Notes: generated by a model from the letters alone, not told the origin. Counted from the first letter of the stretch, positions 10,786-22,801 are shown. The stretch is 64,000 nt of DNA from Collybiopsis luxurians FD-317 M1 (GCA_000827265.1 KN834754.1:1194831-1258830), one strand, 5' to 3'. Numbers and translations are program-made.

Positions 10786-12407
10786 ATGGCGAACGAAGAT
10801 ACCGTACCTGAAAGCTACAAATATTCGTTTTCTCCTACTACTTCCGACCTTTCTCTCAAGGACTTTCTTGCAAAGGTCTTCCATCATGTACCTCCAATCC
10901 AGCACATGCTAACATTTATTTGCCTCGTAGTTCCGGCCTTCGATGGTCGAAAATGACGGGACCAAGCCGGTTTGTAGACCTGCTTGGGAACCCGCCCGGT
11001 CTAACATTCCATATGTTCTGTAGTGGATATGGGCAACGAAAGAGAAACGGCCGAGCTTCGCGAATACCAACCGGTTGGCTGCAATAGAAGAGGGTTCCGA
11101 AACCTGTAGGTTTACTGTATATCGACGGGATGAGCAACGAAACGATTGGTTTCTTTTTCCAGTGAAAGATATCACTGATCAGGTAGAAAGTATCAAGGTG
11201 CGTACTGTTGCCGACCTTTGCGGAGACACATTTCTGAAACGGGCACAAGAACGACCCTTCTATTCCTACAAGGTCAAATAAAAAGACAGGAGCGAAGAGC
11301 AAGAAAGAAGTCCGTGAAGAAGTGAGATATTTATGTCGTCAAGCTTTTATCCATACTCATGGATAATATTTAGTTACAAGCTACCGCGCGCGAAAAGTTC
11401 AAAGAAATAGCACAAAAGCACAATTATCTATGCGGAAAATGGTGCGACTTGAATAGCACGATATAATGGTTTCCTGACTTTGCTTACAGGTTAATATTTG
11501 CACCTGCAGAGAGAATCGATATGATATGGTCAAATCTCGCAAGTTAGTACTCGTTCTTGCAAACCGTTCTTCCCTAATTGACACCTGCAAAATGTTTAGC
11601 TTCTTTGATAGAAGGACCTCTCGCCAAAACACCAGCATTCTCAGCAAAAGTTGCGACTTCACCGCCTGATGCAAACCCCAATCATCAACATGTCATCTGC
11701 CTATATCTACCCGACGTTTACGACAAAAACACCGTCACAGAGGTGAAATGTCTTCAGGTCTTCCTCCTTGAATATTCATTGATCCTTTTGTAGGTCATGA
11801 AGATCCTCCTTCGAAATCATGGATTTAATCTTTCAGGGGTTAAATCAGATCTCTACACGGTGCTAGGTACTTATCGATCATCTTCATGGCCGTTCGACTG
11901 TTGACCATTGAGTACAGGCATTGACAGCAAGCATCCCAGTGGCATACCATCGACAGTTAGTTCTCATCTGGCGTACCTTATACCCATTTGTAATTTTCTC
12001 TTGTAGATCTGGAAGAACAAGGATATTCTAAGTGACCAGGAAATTAAAGTAAAGCTCTTTTTTACAGGACACACACAGGAATTGACCATTGTTATGTCAT
12101 ACAGGAACTCAAAGATACCTTCTTTAAAGAATTGAATGAAAACAAAGGAGTTACGAATGTCCAGACCTCTTCAAACGCCGAACCAAGTGCTTCTGCCTCT
12201 ACACCTGCAGCTTCCAGCAAGCTCAAGCCCAAGAAGAAAAAGGATACGTTTGCTTCGGACGATGAGGAAGGAGCTGATGAAGAACAACAAAGAAAACAGG
12301 AGCTGTCAAATATGAAGAAAGCTGCTGGTGCTGCAAAGCGAGCGAATGATAGTGACAAAGACGATGAGAAGGATCTGCCCAAACGAAAGTCCGCAAAAAG
12401 GTCATGA
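10786..12407 (+). CDS. DUF1917 (Bles03/C11orf68-like) protein
   Basis: The function of this family is not established. Exon 1 (from ATG 10786, MANEDTVPESYKYSF) is followed by exons giving KPWIWATKEKRPSFANTN and NDWFLFPVKDITDQVESIK. The conserved core is GKWLIFAPAERIDMIW (around 11440-11530, across an intron), then EGPLAKTPAFSAKVATSPP, HVICLYLPDVYD, MKILLRNHGFNLSGVKSDLY and GIDSKHPSG, all reminiscent of the Bles03 fold. The C-terminus is a charged, Lys- and Ser-rich tail (KPKKKKDTFASDDEEG...KRKSAKRS), suggesting a nuclear protein. Six or more introns are needed. The join between the first half (to about 11275) and the core is inferred from phase-compatible splice sites and could be wrong. Confidence 0.7.
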
Positions 12408-12681
12408 TTAATTTGCTATGTCGTGCTGCGTAATTGTAATTGTAACGAGACCCAACCTTTGCTTCATATTTCTGGTGCATTGTCGGTCATAAGCATTCAC
12501 TCTGACTGAATTGGACGGTCGAAGTGATTCGTATCGGGCCTTTTATAATTTGCACATATAACCTCTACCTCCGGGTTGGGCAGGGTTGGAAAATTTTTGT
12601 GAAGATTATTTGAGTAAAATAAAGGATAACCGTTGGTACAGCTCAGAAGACAGACTAAATCAAGGTACGATATAGCACAAA

Positions 12682-15600
12682 CTAAGCTGGAAGCCCATAC
12701 GGAATCATTTTCAGTGTCTTCGTCTTTTTTCGTTTTCGATCCCCCTCATCGCTTCCCGAGGGTACATTAACTTCAGAGGTCCTAGCTCTCTTTAGAGCGT
12801 TCTTTTTCTTTTTGGGTTTGCTCTGCTCCCGGGCGGAATCACTGTCTTCTCCGTCGGATCCAGGCGTATACGCTGCCGCCGATTCGTCCAAAGGCCGTTT
12901 GCGCTTAGTCTTGGTGCGCGGTTCCGGTCCCCCACTGATACCTTCCGAACCTTGGGTCTGGGAGGAGTCTCCGGGCAAATTTGGAGCAGACGCAGACAAT
13001 TGAGGATCCTCAGGCGAATCGAGTTTGACTCTCTTTGGCTCAGGCGAGTCCTCATCGTCGTCATCGCTGCCTTCGCCATCGGTGTCGGTACCAAAGCCAG
13101 GCGACACTGACCGATGCCGCTCTTTTCCTGACCTTGTAGTAGAGGTGGACCCGGCGATAGACACCGGCCCCCGGGTCGAAGACGAGGGCGAAAAGAGATT
13201 TCCGTTAGGAGAGGCATGGGACCCATATCCGGCGGAGGAGAAACTTGACTTGCCCAGGTGAGATTTGCGATGGATGACCTTTCGTGCCCTCTCTTCCCCA
13301 GGTTTTGGCAAAAAGTAAACTTCATGTTCCTTGTCCGGGCCCACTAGCAATCGTATGACACCGAGGACGTAGTCATTTATATGCAACGTCTCGATGTCAG
13401 CGACCTTCCGTATACTGTCGTCATATGTCGCATCGCCGTGATCCACAATCTCCTCTTCTTTCATGACTTTTCGATCTACAAGCGAACACCCGGGAACGAG
13501 GAAAAATATATGAGACCCTTGGTCGTCATCTTCCGGAAGGCTGATTTTATGATATCGGCAATGTGATCGAGTAACGGGGGAATTAGATGAGGGTTCTCGG
13601 CGGAGGATTTGCGGCGAAGAACCTGACACGGGGGTGCCGGCTCTTGAGTCTGAGGATCCCGCAACAGGACTGACCTGCTGAGAAGGAGAAGATACATTCA
13701 CTTGCGAGAGGGATGGAGCACGTGTGACAGTTTTCTGCAATTGCGTTTGCAGAGTCAACGTCGGGCGTAACGGAGCGGCCTTTCGAGAATGATTGTGGAA
13801 CATGAGTTGGGGAAGTGGGGGTGGCGGTGGGGGCGGTGGCGGGGCAGCGTATTGCGAATTTTTATTTCGCGCCGGAGTAGGTGACTGGTTGATCCCATCT
13901 CCGGTTGAAGTAGACACGACGGAAGAAGCACGACTCCCGGTCAACATCCTAGCAGCCGCACTGGCACTCGAGTTGGAAGCGGAATCTGAGACATCTTCTT
14001 TCCTTTTGCCTTTACCTTTACTCACTGCCGCCGGCTTCCTCGCGGAGGTTTCCTTCTCAACAGCGCTGGAGCTCGCCTGCATCGTGATTGGGGTTTTCTT
14101 CTTTCGTTTGGATCTGCGTGTACCACTCCCATCGGCGAATTTCTTGCCAGGTGATCGGGGGGATCGGGGAGAGCCAGAGTCTTCAGCCACATGAAAAAGG
14201 GAGGGACTACAAGGGAAGATTAATTCAACCAAGGATCAAAGAGAAATGATGAACGAAAACCACTGTACCTTTCAGCTTTCGCGGCAGAATCGATGGTATT
14301 GGCTGCTGGTTCTTCAACACCCTCTTCACTTTCTTCCTTCGTTTCGGAACTCGCAGAAATTTGGGAATCAAGGTTCACCGGCTGCGAACCTTCCTGTGCC
14401 GGCAGAGATGGCTTGACCTCGGCATCAGGCTCGGCTGCTTCCGGTACCGTAGTCGTTTCAGTTGTCGATTGCGACGCGGTATCTTCTACTCTAGGTACAA
14501 TTTCGACGCTGGTTTCCGCCGCGGTGAGGTGACCATTCGGTACAACTTCAACGACCTCCGAGGATTCAGCGAGCTGACCAGTAATATCCGATTCGTGTTG
14601 CATGTTTCCGTTCAACTCCTTGATGGCCTTGCGCTCTTCTTCCGTGATCAGCGCAGCAGGTATAGAAGGCACAAGTTCCTCCGCTGGAAGAGAGCTAGAA
14701 GGCGATTGAGTAGAGATAACTCCTTCCAGACGTCCTTCTTTCTCGTCCAGAATTTCGGTCGCCGCATCGTCGCTACCAAGTATAGAAGGCGTACCACCCA
14801 TGGCAAAGTCGGGGTCGACGTCCCCTTCGGCATCGGAATCAGAATGTTCTTCTGGTCCTTGTTCCGTGAGCTCTTGTGCGGACGCTGTGGCGGGCTCTGA
14901 GGCAGTATTCAAAGCCTGAGAACTAGTATTCTCGGCCTCAGATGGGGGATACTGAAGATCCATACCGTCATCGGACAGCGGGGACCAAGTTGGGTTCCCA
15001 GAAGATTTCTCCCGCTCCATGGACGAGTTGGGACTATCATCCTCAATCTCATCAATTTCATCTTCCGAGGCTTGCTCCTCCTCGACTTGGTCGACATCGA
15101 CATCAGGTGTGGAAAGACTGGCCGGATAAGGGTCCGCATGAAGAACTGGGATGGCATTCCTTGTCATGAGAGCAGATACAACAGATTCATGCGATCTGTC
15201 CGAGAGCGCGACAGAAGTAGCTTCGGGAGGAACCAAATCGGATGGTGTGGCGGACTCGACTTGAGAAATTGCTGCAATTGTGGGCTGGAGCGATAGGTCT
15301 TCTTGAATTAGGATCGGAGCAGTGGGCACAACACGGTTGCCGTCAGGGTGCTCTTCGAGCGTTGCATAGTCGACTTGGGGGAGAAGAGTCTCTTCAAAAG
15401 GAACTTGTAGGGATGAAGGATGTGCGGACTCTTCTGCTGCTTGCACTTCAGGTAAAACCGAGTCCGCAGAAACCTCAACTTCAGTATTGGCCTGCATATG
15501 TTCAGGCGCGATCACATCCATTAAAGATATGGTGCTATCTCCTCCAGGTAGTGGAATCGAAAGCCGAGAGGGAACCACGTCTGTGTCCAAGGATGTCAAT

Positions 15601-17714
15601 GTCTGCGTAAGATCCGGGGCCTGCGGCAGAACATTTGGACTAGGCTTGCTTTCGGTGTCAATGGTAACAGCGGCAGTGAAAGTAGCACTCCGTTCCGTTC
15701 CAAAGGTAATATCCTGCTCAGGTCGAGCATTAATTGATTCTTCTGTTGGATCCGGAAGATCGACAAGATTGAAGCTTGTACTCCTTTCACGGAGCTCCGG
15801 TTCCTTAAAAACAGTGAGCATTAGAGATGAAGATACCGGAAGACACTTACAACGGTCAACCTTCCTTCCGTCATTATTTCTTCCACTTCGTATTGATATG
15901 CAACACTGCCGGCCGCAGTGACAGATTCTACGTCGAATTCACCATCAACATCACTCTCTATGCCCTCGTCTTCGGACACAATCTCAACGACGTTATAGGC
16001 ATCACGGTCATCCTCCTGCTCTTGAATCTCGCTTTCCGCGGAAGGTAATGGAATAATAGATTCACCGTGAGGCTCCGGTGCACCTGATATATGCGAGATT
16101 GAAGTAACTGCATCTTCGTCTTTTGCCATCAGCGCAACTTCGGGGTCTTCTGCAATTATTGGCTCTTCGGCTCGCGAAGAAGCCGCGACCAGGGAGATGT
16201 CGGAAGACTCCGGAACTGGTGAAGATGCCATTTCTGGTTCCTCAGTCGTCTCGCTAACTTGCGGTAGACTAGCCGGAACCTCCTCAGCAATGATAGGTTT
16301 TGGAGGCAATGGATCGACTGCTTCGACTTCATTAGTCTCCTGTAAGCTAACCAGAGATTCGCCATTGCCGACAGAATCGGGAGGGTGCGGGGTCACTCCA
16401 TTAGTTGCTATAGCCTCACTAAGTTCCGCTGATTCGGCCAGAGACTCCTTTTGTAGGGGGATATTCGAATCTACAATCAAAAGTTTGTACGTTCATAACC
16501 AGCAGAAAAATATGAAGGAAGAGGTACCTTTATGCATTGACGCCGCGTCTTGGGTTTCAACCGCAAGCTGGTCAATTTCATCCTCCTTGTCAACTTCACT
16601 CCTCTCAGCCTCCATATTATCCTGATCCGGTACATCCAAGTCACTCGTGCCAAGCGGGAGAATGGTCTCTTTCGCGGGTACGTCGTCTTCGACGTCAACA
16701 TCACTGTCTACGTCGACCACAACATCACTATGTGCGAGATACCCACTGTTTTCGACTCCAGTATGGACATCCGATTCGTCATCACCGTCATCTTGGTCAT
16801 ATTCGGCTGGCGGAGATGACCTTTCACCTACAAGATACAAAGAGAAATTTACTAAGAAAAAGCTGGTGGCATCGAATAAGTGGCGTAACTTACGTAGCGG
16901 TAGGGTATGATAGTGGTTCTCTCCTGCCTCGTCGTCATCCGAAAGAATATACACCGGGCTGGGTTGATCGTAGCCACCTTCAACCACTGCTGCCGATTCA
17001 GGGTGGGGAGACATTTCAGGAGGAGGACTGGATCTGAGCAGCGGAGAAAAAGCCAACTCTCCGCTGCCCTCGTAAACGCCATCATCCTGGAAGCCGACCG
17101 GCGGATTTTCATCCATAGAAGGAACCATAGAAGGAGAGCCACTAGCCGCATGTGCACCATTCGGTGTTAACAAACCCGGAGTCAAGAAGTGGCCTGAATC
17201 GCTGGCATCGTCGTATTCATTGAGGACATCTGCGCTCACCGGGAAGCCAGTATCATGTACAACATCGCCACCCGAGTAATAGTCTTCGGCATAAGTTTTT
17301 GGACCAGCCCAGATATCTGGAAGTTCCAATGCTCGTGTGTTCAAAGGATCATCATTCTCGACCTCTGGTGGAAACGCTATGGATTTTATGTGACTCGGTT
17401 TAAAAAGAATGAGAATCAAAGCATAACATACCTGTATTGTCGGAGATGGGCTGAACTTCGTCGTCATCGTCAATTTCGGGAACTTCCAAAATTTCATCAT
17501 CCGGAACATTTTGCGAAAAGCCCACCTCTTTATCCCACTCTTCGTCGCCATTAGGATACGAATGAACAAGCGAGTTTTGAACTGGCTCTTCTTCCTCGTC
17601 GTCATACAATTCCTCGGCCGATTCCAGCTCCTCCTCTCCACGAGGCCTACGTGAATGGGCAGGATCAAATTGCCTGCGAATAAACAGCTGTCTCTGATAT
17701 TCCGCTTCATCGAG

Positions 17715-17747
<33 letters not shown>

Positions 17748-18152
17748 ATCTTCGTCCTCAAAATCCCCACCGGCTTCTTCATCATCATCTGATCCTAGCT
17801 CTATCGGCTCATTAAAAGTACCGGCTTTGAGGCCAGGACCTTCCCTAGGATCTCTGGCCTTGCCTTTCACGCGTCTCGCACTAATTTCCGCCAAAGAATC
17901 GTCCAACTCTTCATCACCACTGGTTTCGCTCTCTACATGACCATTCGGCTGACCCTGGTCCTCTGCATCGAGTCCATAATACCACTTTTGGGGGCGCTGA
18001 GTCTCGCCCTCGGGCTCCTCATCTTCGTGCCGTAAAGCTTTTCGGAGAGTGCTGGTGATATCACCTATCCACGCGTCAAAGTCGTGTTTGGAAAATTTGT
18101 CGTAAGGGTTGTAGATTGGAGCCTTTGTAGTGGGAGGTTTCGCAGACTTCAT
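12682..18152 (-). CDS. Very large acidic low-complexity nuclear protein with a conserved C-terminal domain
   Basis: I do not recognise a named family. The frame runs from ATG 18152 (MKSAKPPTTKAPIYNPYDKF) to a stop at 12682 through about six exons, giving roughly 1700 residues. The N-terminal 60 residues look folded (HDFDAWIGDITSTLRKAL). Then come long Asp/Glu-rich runs, including about 12 Glu in a row, and Ser/Pro-rich linkers. One region of about 90 residues stands out as ordered: CRYHKISLPEDDDQGSHIFF, VPGCSLVDRKVMKEEEIVDH, then IETLHINDYVLGVIRLLVGP and EHEVYFLPKPGEE (around 13570-13290). A run of nine Pro precedes it (around 13840), and the tail has several Lys/Arg clusters like nuclear localisation signals. 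A chromatin or transcription role is a guess from composition. Confidence 0.7.
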
Positions 18153-18601
18153 GGATATACAAGAAGGAGAACTTGAGAGAGAGTTGCAGGGTTACAAGGC
18201 GATTTTCGGAGGAAGAGACAGATAGATGTAAAAGTAACAATGCGGTAAAGAGAAAGAATTTGAAAGACGCTGAGCTCGTCTAATGCAATTATAGTCAAGC
18301 AGGATACCGGACCTGGACACTGTGATGGACAATAGGTAAAAGCAAAAGAACGTCTCAGCAGTGACAAAATCTACAATAGACACGTGACATGCTTGCCGCC
18401 TCATGAGTCGCAGTCGAATGGCGGTTGGGGGTTGTCTTTCCAAACAGCTTCCAGAATTCAAATGCTAGCGTATACGTAGGTGAAGCTATAGTAGGAGAGA
18501 GGTAGGGCATATATTGTAGTTTATTAGGAAAAACCCGTCCCAGCGAAAAGTACCAGTAAGAGAAAATCAAGAGCTCAGATACTCTGTCAACCAATCACAA
18601 T
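18153..18601. other. Upstream region of the large acidic gene
   Basis: This gap lies between the start of the large acidic gene and the stop of RER1, both on the minus strand. No motif-bearing frame was seen. It should hold the promoter of the acidic gene and the 3' end of RER1. Confidence 0.5.
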
Positions 18602-19481
18602 CTCTACCTGCTATTACCATATCTCGCCTTGCGGCCAATGTCGAAGGGAACATATTTGTACTTGATCATATGTCTGAAGGGCGAGAACATTTAGAGAGTC
18701 ACAGTGATTGCAAACACCTAAACTTACTGTATCTGACGACGCATAGTGAGTGCAAATAGCACAAAGAAATAAACAACGAGGATGGGCCAATAAACAGGCA
18801 CGTCGAACATTTCGAAAAACGTGCAGACCAATGCCACAAGAGTTGCACGGGTTGCAGAAAGCCTATGAAACAAATTAACAGCTAGTCGTTGACTCGAGCA
18901 AGCAAAAACCCGCACCAGAATTGCCATTCAGGAAGTCGTCGTACGAAAGGTCTAAATTCATCGTCGCGGGAGCTAGGAAGCGGAGAGGTCATTGGGGTTC
19001 CGCCTTCTTCTATTTCGTCAGCAAGGAGGTCATCCTGGAGGGATGGGTCGAATTTGGGTTGTAGAAATGCGAGAAGGAGATTTAAAAGGTAGATGGCATG
19101 AGCGTCTGGGAATAGTGTTGGCCTTGAGCACGTTAATTCCGAGTACAAAAAAAAGACCTACAACACACTAATTCAAGGAGCAATTTTGCGCATTCTTAGA
19201 TACAGATACGGAGCCATAGGGAAAAAAATGCTAACCTATATACCACTGAAAAATCGACTTTTAGTGTTATTCAAACGAGAACACAAAGTACGCACTCCTT
19301 GGGAAAAGACGATTCTCAGAAAGAATACTGACAACACTCCTCCGGTTCCAAGCCAACGATACAAGACAAACGGTGTCCACCTGTCGAGGATTTGCTGGTA
19401 CTGGCGTGATACTCTCGTATATGCAGCGGAAATGTTTTGTACCGGAGAAGGTTCAACACCAGAGTCTGAAGCAGACATCAT
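18602..19481 (-). CDS. RER1: RER1 family ER/Golgi retrieval receptor
   Basis: Rer1 is a four-helix Golgi membrane protein that returns escaped ER membrane proteins and unassembled subunits through COPI vesicles. The product starts at ATG 19481 ([15 protein letters not shown]). It shows [91 protein letters not shown] and, in the last exon, [19 protein letters not shown], which follow the family along its full length. The conserved segment WYIVCYA between helices 1 and 2 exists only if two micro-exons are spliced in: 19245-19236 (10 bases) and 19167-19162 (6 bases). The stop is at 18602. It is head to head with the kinase gene at 19673. Confidence 0.93.
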
Positions 19482-19672
19482 GCTCGTCGTAGAGGTCGTT
19501 ACTGGGTTTTTGAGTTAAAGTTGAATTATGCTGTATTCGAATCGTGGCAGTCAACGCGTGAGTGCGTCGGAGTTTGAAATCCACGGCCGGTTAACCACGG
19601 CCCGTCGGATCGTCTGTCTCCTAACTGCGCTTGGCCTTAGACTTTAACGAGGAATGCCCTTCTGTTGCAAAG
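19482..19672. promoter_or_regulatory. Divergent promoter of RER1 and the P-loop kinase gene
   Basis: This spacer of 191 bases between two start codons includes an exact ACGCGT at 19554-19559, again matching the MluI cell-cycle box, and a GC-rich GGCCGG..CCACGGCCCG stretch. No TATA box was seen. Regulation by a cell-cycle factor is only a possibility, because the hexamer can occur by chance. Confidence 0.4.
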
Positions 19673-20718
19673 ATGTCTCTCCCACCTTCAGCCTTGCATA
19701 TGTCCAACCACATTCTAGGTCAAATATCTAAAGCGGTACCAAAAAATCCACTTTTCATTGCTGTTCAGGGACCACAAGGCTCAGGGAAATCCTTCCTTAC
19801 AGACTTGGTCCGTTCACACCTCACAGCCCCTCCTTATAATCTCAATGTCGTTGTTTTATCGGTCGATGACTTGTATCTAAGCCACGAAGGCCTGGTATCG
19901 CTTGCCCAGCATCACCCAGATAACCCATTGTGGAGAGGTCGAGGGCAACCTGGCACACACGATGTCGACTTGGGCTTCAACGTCTTGAGATCATTGAAAG
20001 AAGGAAAACAAGGCGTAGAGCTACCGAGATTTGAAAAAAGTCTGTTTGATGGAGAAGGAGATCGCCTGCCAATGGACGGAAATGGCACAATTGTCAGTCC
20101 GCCGGTGGACGTATTCATCATGGAAGGTTGGTTGATGGGATTTCATCCTATCTCCACTAGAGAGCTTGACGCACGTTGGGATGGAATATGGGCACATGAA
20201 CGAAGATTGCTCGATTTAGACGATAAAGTAGTTGGTACTAAGGATAACATCGGGGCTGTCAACGGTGCTTTATCACGATATGTGGAGCTCTGGAACTTCT
20301 TCGATGTCTTCGTCAAGGTTGGTTGAATGAATATTGATTGCGCCCCGTTGCAGTGCGAGGTTTGTGCTAACTCGCTATGAAAAGCTCGAAGCTGCTTCTT
20401 TGCCTGGGTCCGGTACCACGCTTTCGACTATATACAAATGGCGTCTTGAACAAGAGCATTACATGAAAGCGCGTAATGGAGGCAAAGGCATGACGGATGA
20501 GGCTGTAAAGCTGTAAGTTGACTAGATGTAATTTCGCTTTTGTGATATGACCTTTTGTTGCTAGCTTTGTTGATCGATATATACCTGGATATGTGTTCTT
20601 CGCCGATGGTATATTCAAAGGATACGGTGATGGGGAAGATTTGCCGCGATGGCTCGGGAAATCCCTTCGGATTAGTATCAATGAGAAGAGAGATGTGACT
20701 GCGGTTGAACTTTTTTAA
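19673..20718 (+). CDS. Tda10/glycerate-kinase-like P-loop kinase
   Basis: This belongs to the small fungal ATP-dependent kinase family of yeast Tda10 (YGR205W) and D-glycerate 3-kinase; the physiological substrate is not settled. Walker A is AVQGPQGSGKSFLTDLV, 30 residues or so from ATG 19673. Next come VVVLSVDDLYLSHEGL, WRGRGQPGTHDVDLGF (substrate lid), FEKSLFDGEGDR, and VDVFIMEGWLMGFHP. After the first intron comes STIYKWRLEQEHYMK, then GMTDEAVKL and, after a second intron, FVDRYIPGYVFFADGIF. The first intron (20320 to about 20385) is read as using the acceptor after the CTAAC branch site (..CTATGAAAAG), because nearer acceptors break the frame. The protein is about 300 residues, normal for the family. 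Confidence 0.82.
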
Positions 20719-20824
20719 AATTCACAGACGAGATTAATATGTACAAGTTGTTTCTGGCCATGGATAATCCGTGAATCCTTTGATCCTTTGATAGCCTGTC
20801 CACGAAAATCACTCACGTCAAGAA

Positions 20825-21734
20825 TCAAGAGCTTTTGTCGCGTCGCTTCGCAATCATACTTTTGACACTTGCTACTGCTTTCTCCCTAGCAGCCACTAAG
20901 CGTCTAGCTTTGGGCAAATCGGCCTCTGTCCATGAACTGTAATCCGGGGGCTTCATCTTTGGTCGTATTGAGTCATCATTCGAAGCAGTCGCGGACTGAG
21001 AGTCTGAATTCAACAGAGCTAGCTCTCCTCGAAGGTCCTTCAAAATATCATCCAAAGTACCGAGCATCGCTATACATTCCTCCAATTCCTGTTTATTTTT
21101 GAACATGCGACACGCTTCTGTCGTACAGGTTTCAATATGGGAAAACCTAGCGGGGCCAAGCATGATTCCTCCGTACCTATTTAGTCAGAAATTAGTCCGC
21201 AGTTTTATGACAAGAGATAAAGAAATTACTTACCAGCGGCTGCAAATGACCACGGCGTCTAGCACAGCTTGGGATTCCATTGCTCTGAGAATTCTAATAC
21301 CCGCCCACTGCTCTCCGTCATCGTCATATCCAGTTTTCAATTCGAAATCATCGGGGCTTCCCAGACCCGTCTTGCCCGACGTGAGTATACCCGACGGTGT
21401 GATGACGCATCTCGTCTTAAAACTCACCTTACCCGGCTTCAATACCATACACCGCCACGCAGAAATTTCATGTGTCGCTGCGCGCGGAGCGTGAAGGACC
21501 TTCCGTAGATTCGTCGTACAAACCAATTTTGGAAACAATTCAAAAACTCGTCACCTTTCGTAGGTATTCCACATGCGACTTGGCTTCGTCCGGTGAAGAA
21601 GCACTGAAAACCGTTGCGACAAAGGTCGAGCCGCGATCGCGTATTTCTTGTGATATGGCTTTAGGCTCAGATAAAGGATGGGAACGTTGAAAGAATGAAT
21701 CCAGATTAGATACTGTTGAAGGTTCTGCGGTCAT
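20825..21734 (-). CDS. IMPACT/UPF0029 N-terminal domain protein
   Basis: The family includes Yih1/IMPACT, which restrain Gcn1-Gcn2 amino-acid starvation signalling, and bacterial YigZ. The product starts at ATG 21734 (MTAEPSTVSNLDSFFQRSHP), with DRGSTFVATVFSASSPDEA, THEISAWRCMVL, GYDDDGEQWAGIRILRAM and VVICSRWYGGIMLGPARF, the hallmark RWYGGxxLGxxRF motif. An intron splits it after SRW at about 21230-21180. A C-terminal extension of about 110 residues includes a likely coiled coil (NKQELEECIAMLGTLDDILK). No RWD domain precedes the IMPACT domain, so this is not a full Yih1-type protein and its role may differ. It is head to head with the GNAT gene. Confidence 0.82.
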
Positions 21735-21901
21735 TTTACATCCCAAAAAACAGGCTCAGATGGAAGTTTATGATCGAGTCTTCAGACGCCCTGTGGGCGC
21801 TTCTATTGAACGATTTAGGTAATTTAGACGCTGGTTACTGATCGTCCGCTAGCTTGAAATAACCCGAAATCGCCAGTTCACCCACAGGAGCTTTGGTCCA
21901 A

Positions 21902-22801
21902 ATGGCTGCCTACGGAGCTATACAAAGATCCTCAGCTATTACTTCGCCCCTTTCTTCTACCTTGTGGCCAACTCGTTCTCCGGATGTACAAGTCACTATC
22001 CATCATTTGAGACGCGCTTCTGCTGCTCCGGATCTAGTAGATTACCTTGGCAAAGTTTTCATCCAGGAGGTCGAAGAGGGGAGGACTTATCCTCAGGAGG
22101 GAGCATATGACATTGAAGCGTTCAAAAATTACTTTTTGGCAGAAGACCTTTTTGTTGGGATCGTTACAACTCTTCCTCAAGGCCAGGACGTAGAGGGCGG
22201 GCCAGACGTACAGGAAACTAGATTGACGATCGATGAAGCGCGTAACGGTATATCCTGGGAGGAATGCGTTATTGGATGCTACTATGCAAGCGTGTTTCCT
22301 CGTTATTGTTTTTCATCGATTAATCGAGTCTTTGAAACTCAGGTCAAACCAAACTACCCTGGAAGATCCTCTCACGTATGTGACCGTCTTAATCCTCGCC
22401 CTGATCGTTATCTTTGCTCGCCGTGTTGACTCGGCAAAGATTTGCAACGCAGGCTTCCTCGTGCCTCACGCTCGCAGGAAAAGTGGATATGGGTCAATTC
22501 TCGCCAAGTCCTATGTCCATTATGCGCCTAAACTCGGTTACAGTGCGAGCGTATTCAATCTCGTGTATGCTAACAACGAAGCTTCAATCAGGTAAATTAC
22601 TTTCTCAAATCATTAACCTAAAGGAGTTGAATTACCTGACTCTTTGCGTGTCGTATTAGACTCTGGGAGCGCCTGGGGTTCACTAAAGCAGGACGTATCC
22701 CGCAAGCGGGCCGCCTTAGGCGGGAAGATGGTAAAGGAGAAGAGTATGTTGACGCTTGGGTCATTTACAAGAGTTTCATCGAGGAACCTAAGGCGGATTG
22801 A
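21902..22801 (+). CDS. GNAT family N-acetyltransferase
   Basis: This is a GCN5-related acetyltransferase of unknown substrate. The start is ATG 21902 (MAAYGAIQRSSAITSPL). The first part has VQVTIHHLRRASAAPDLVDY and a segment ending GCYYASVFPRYCFSSINRV. After an intron comes the acetyl-CoA-binding motif as NAGFLVPHARRKSGYGSILA, with R/Q-x-x-G-x-G/A represented by RRKSGYG. The next block is LGYSASVFNLVYANNEASIR. After another intron, LWERLGFTKAGRIPQAGRLR completes motif B, the W/YExxGF typical of the fold. It is about 240 residues long. The stop is at 22801. Confidence 0.8.

Noticed and set aside
10786..11281. Separate short gene ending at 11281
   Set aside because: The stop falls in what looks like an intron. 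The downstream exons carry the DUF1917 core and join in phase, so one longer gene is the simpler reading.
16537..17037. Plus-strand 166-codon frame, His/Arg-rich
   Set aside because: It is the reverse of the Asp-rich coding sequence of the large acidic gene, which explains its odd composition.
20319..20400. Apparent frameshift in the P-loop kinase gene
   Set aside because: The frame is restored if the intron ends at the AAAAG acceptor just after the CTAAC branch site, giving FVKLEAASLPG, so no damage need be assumed.
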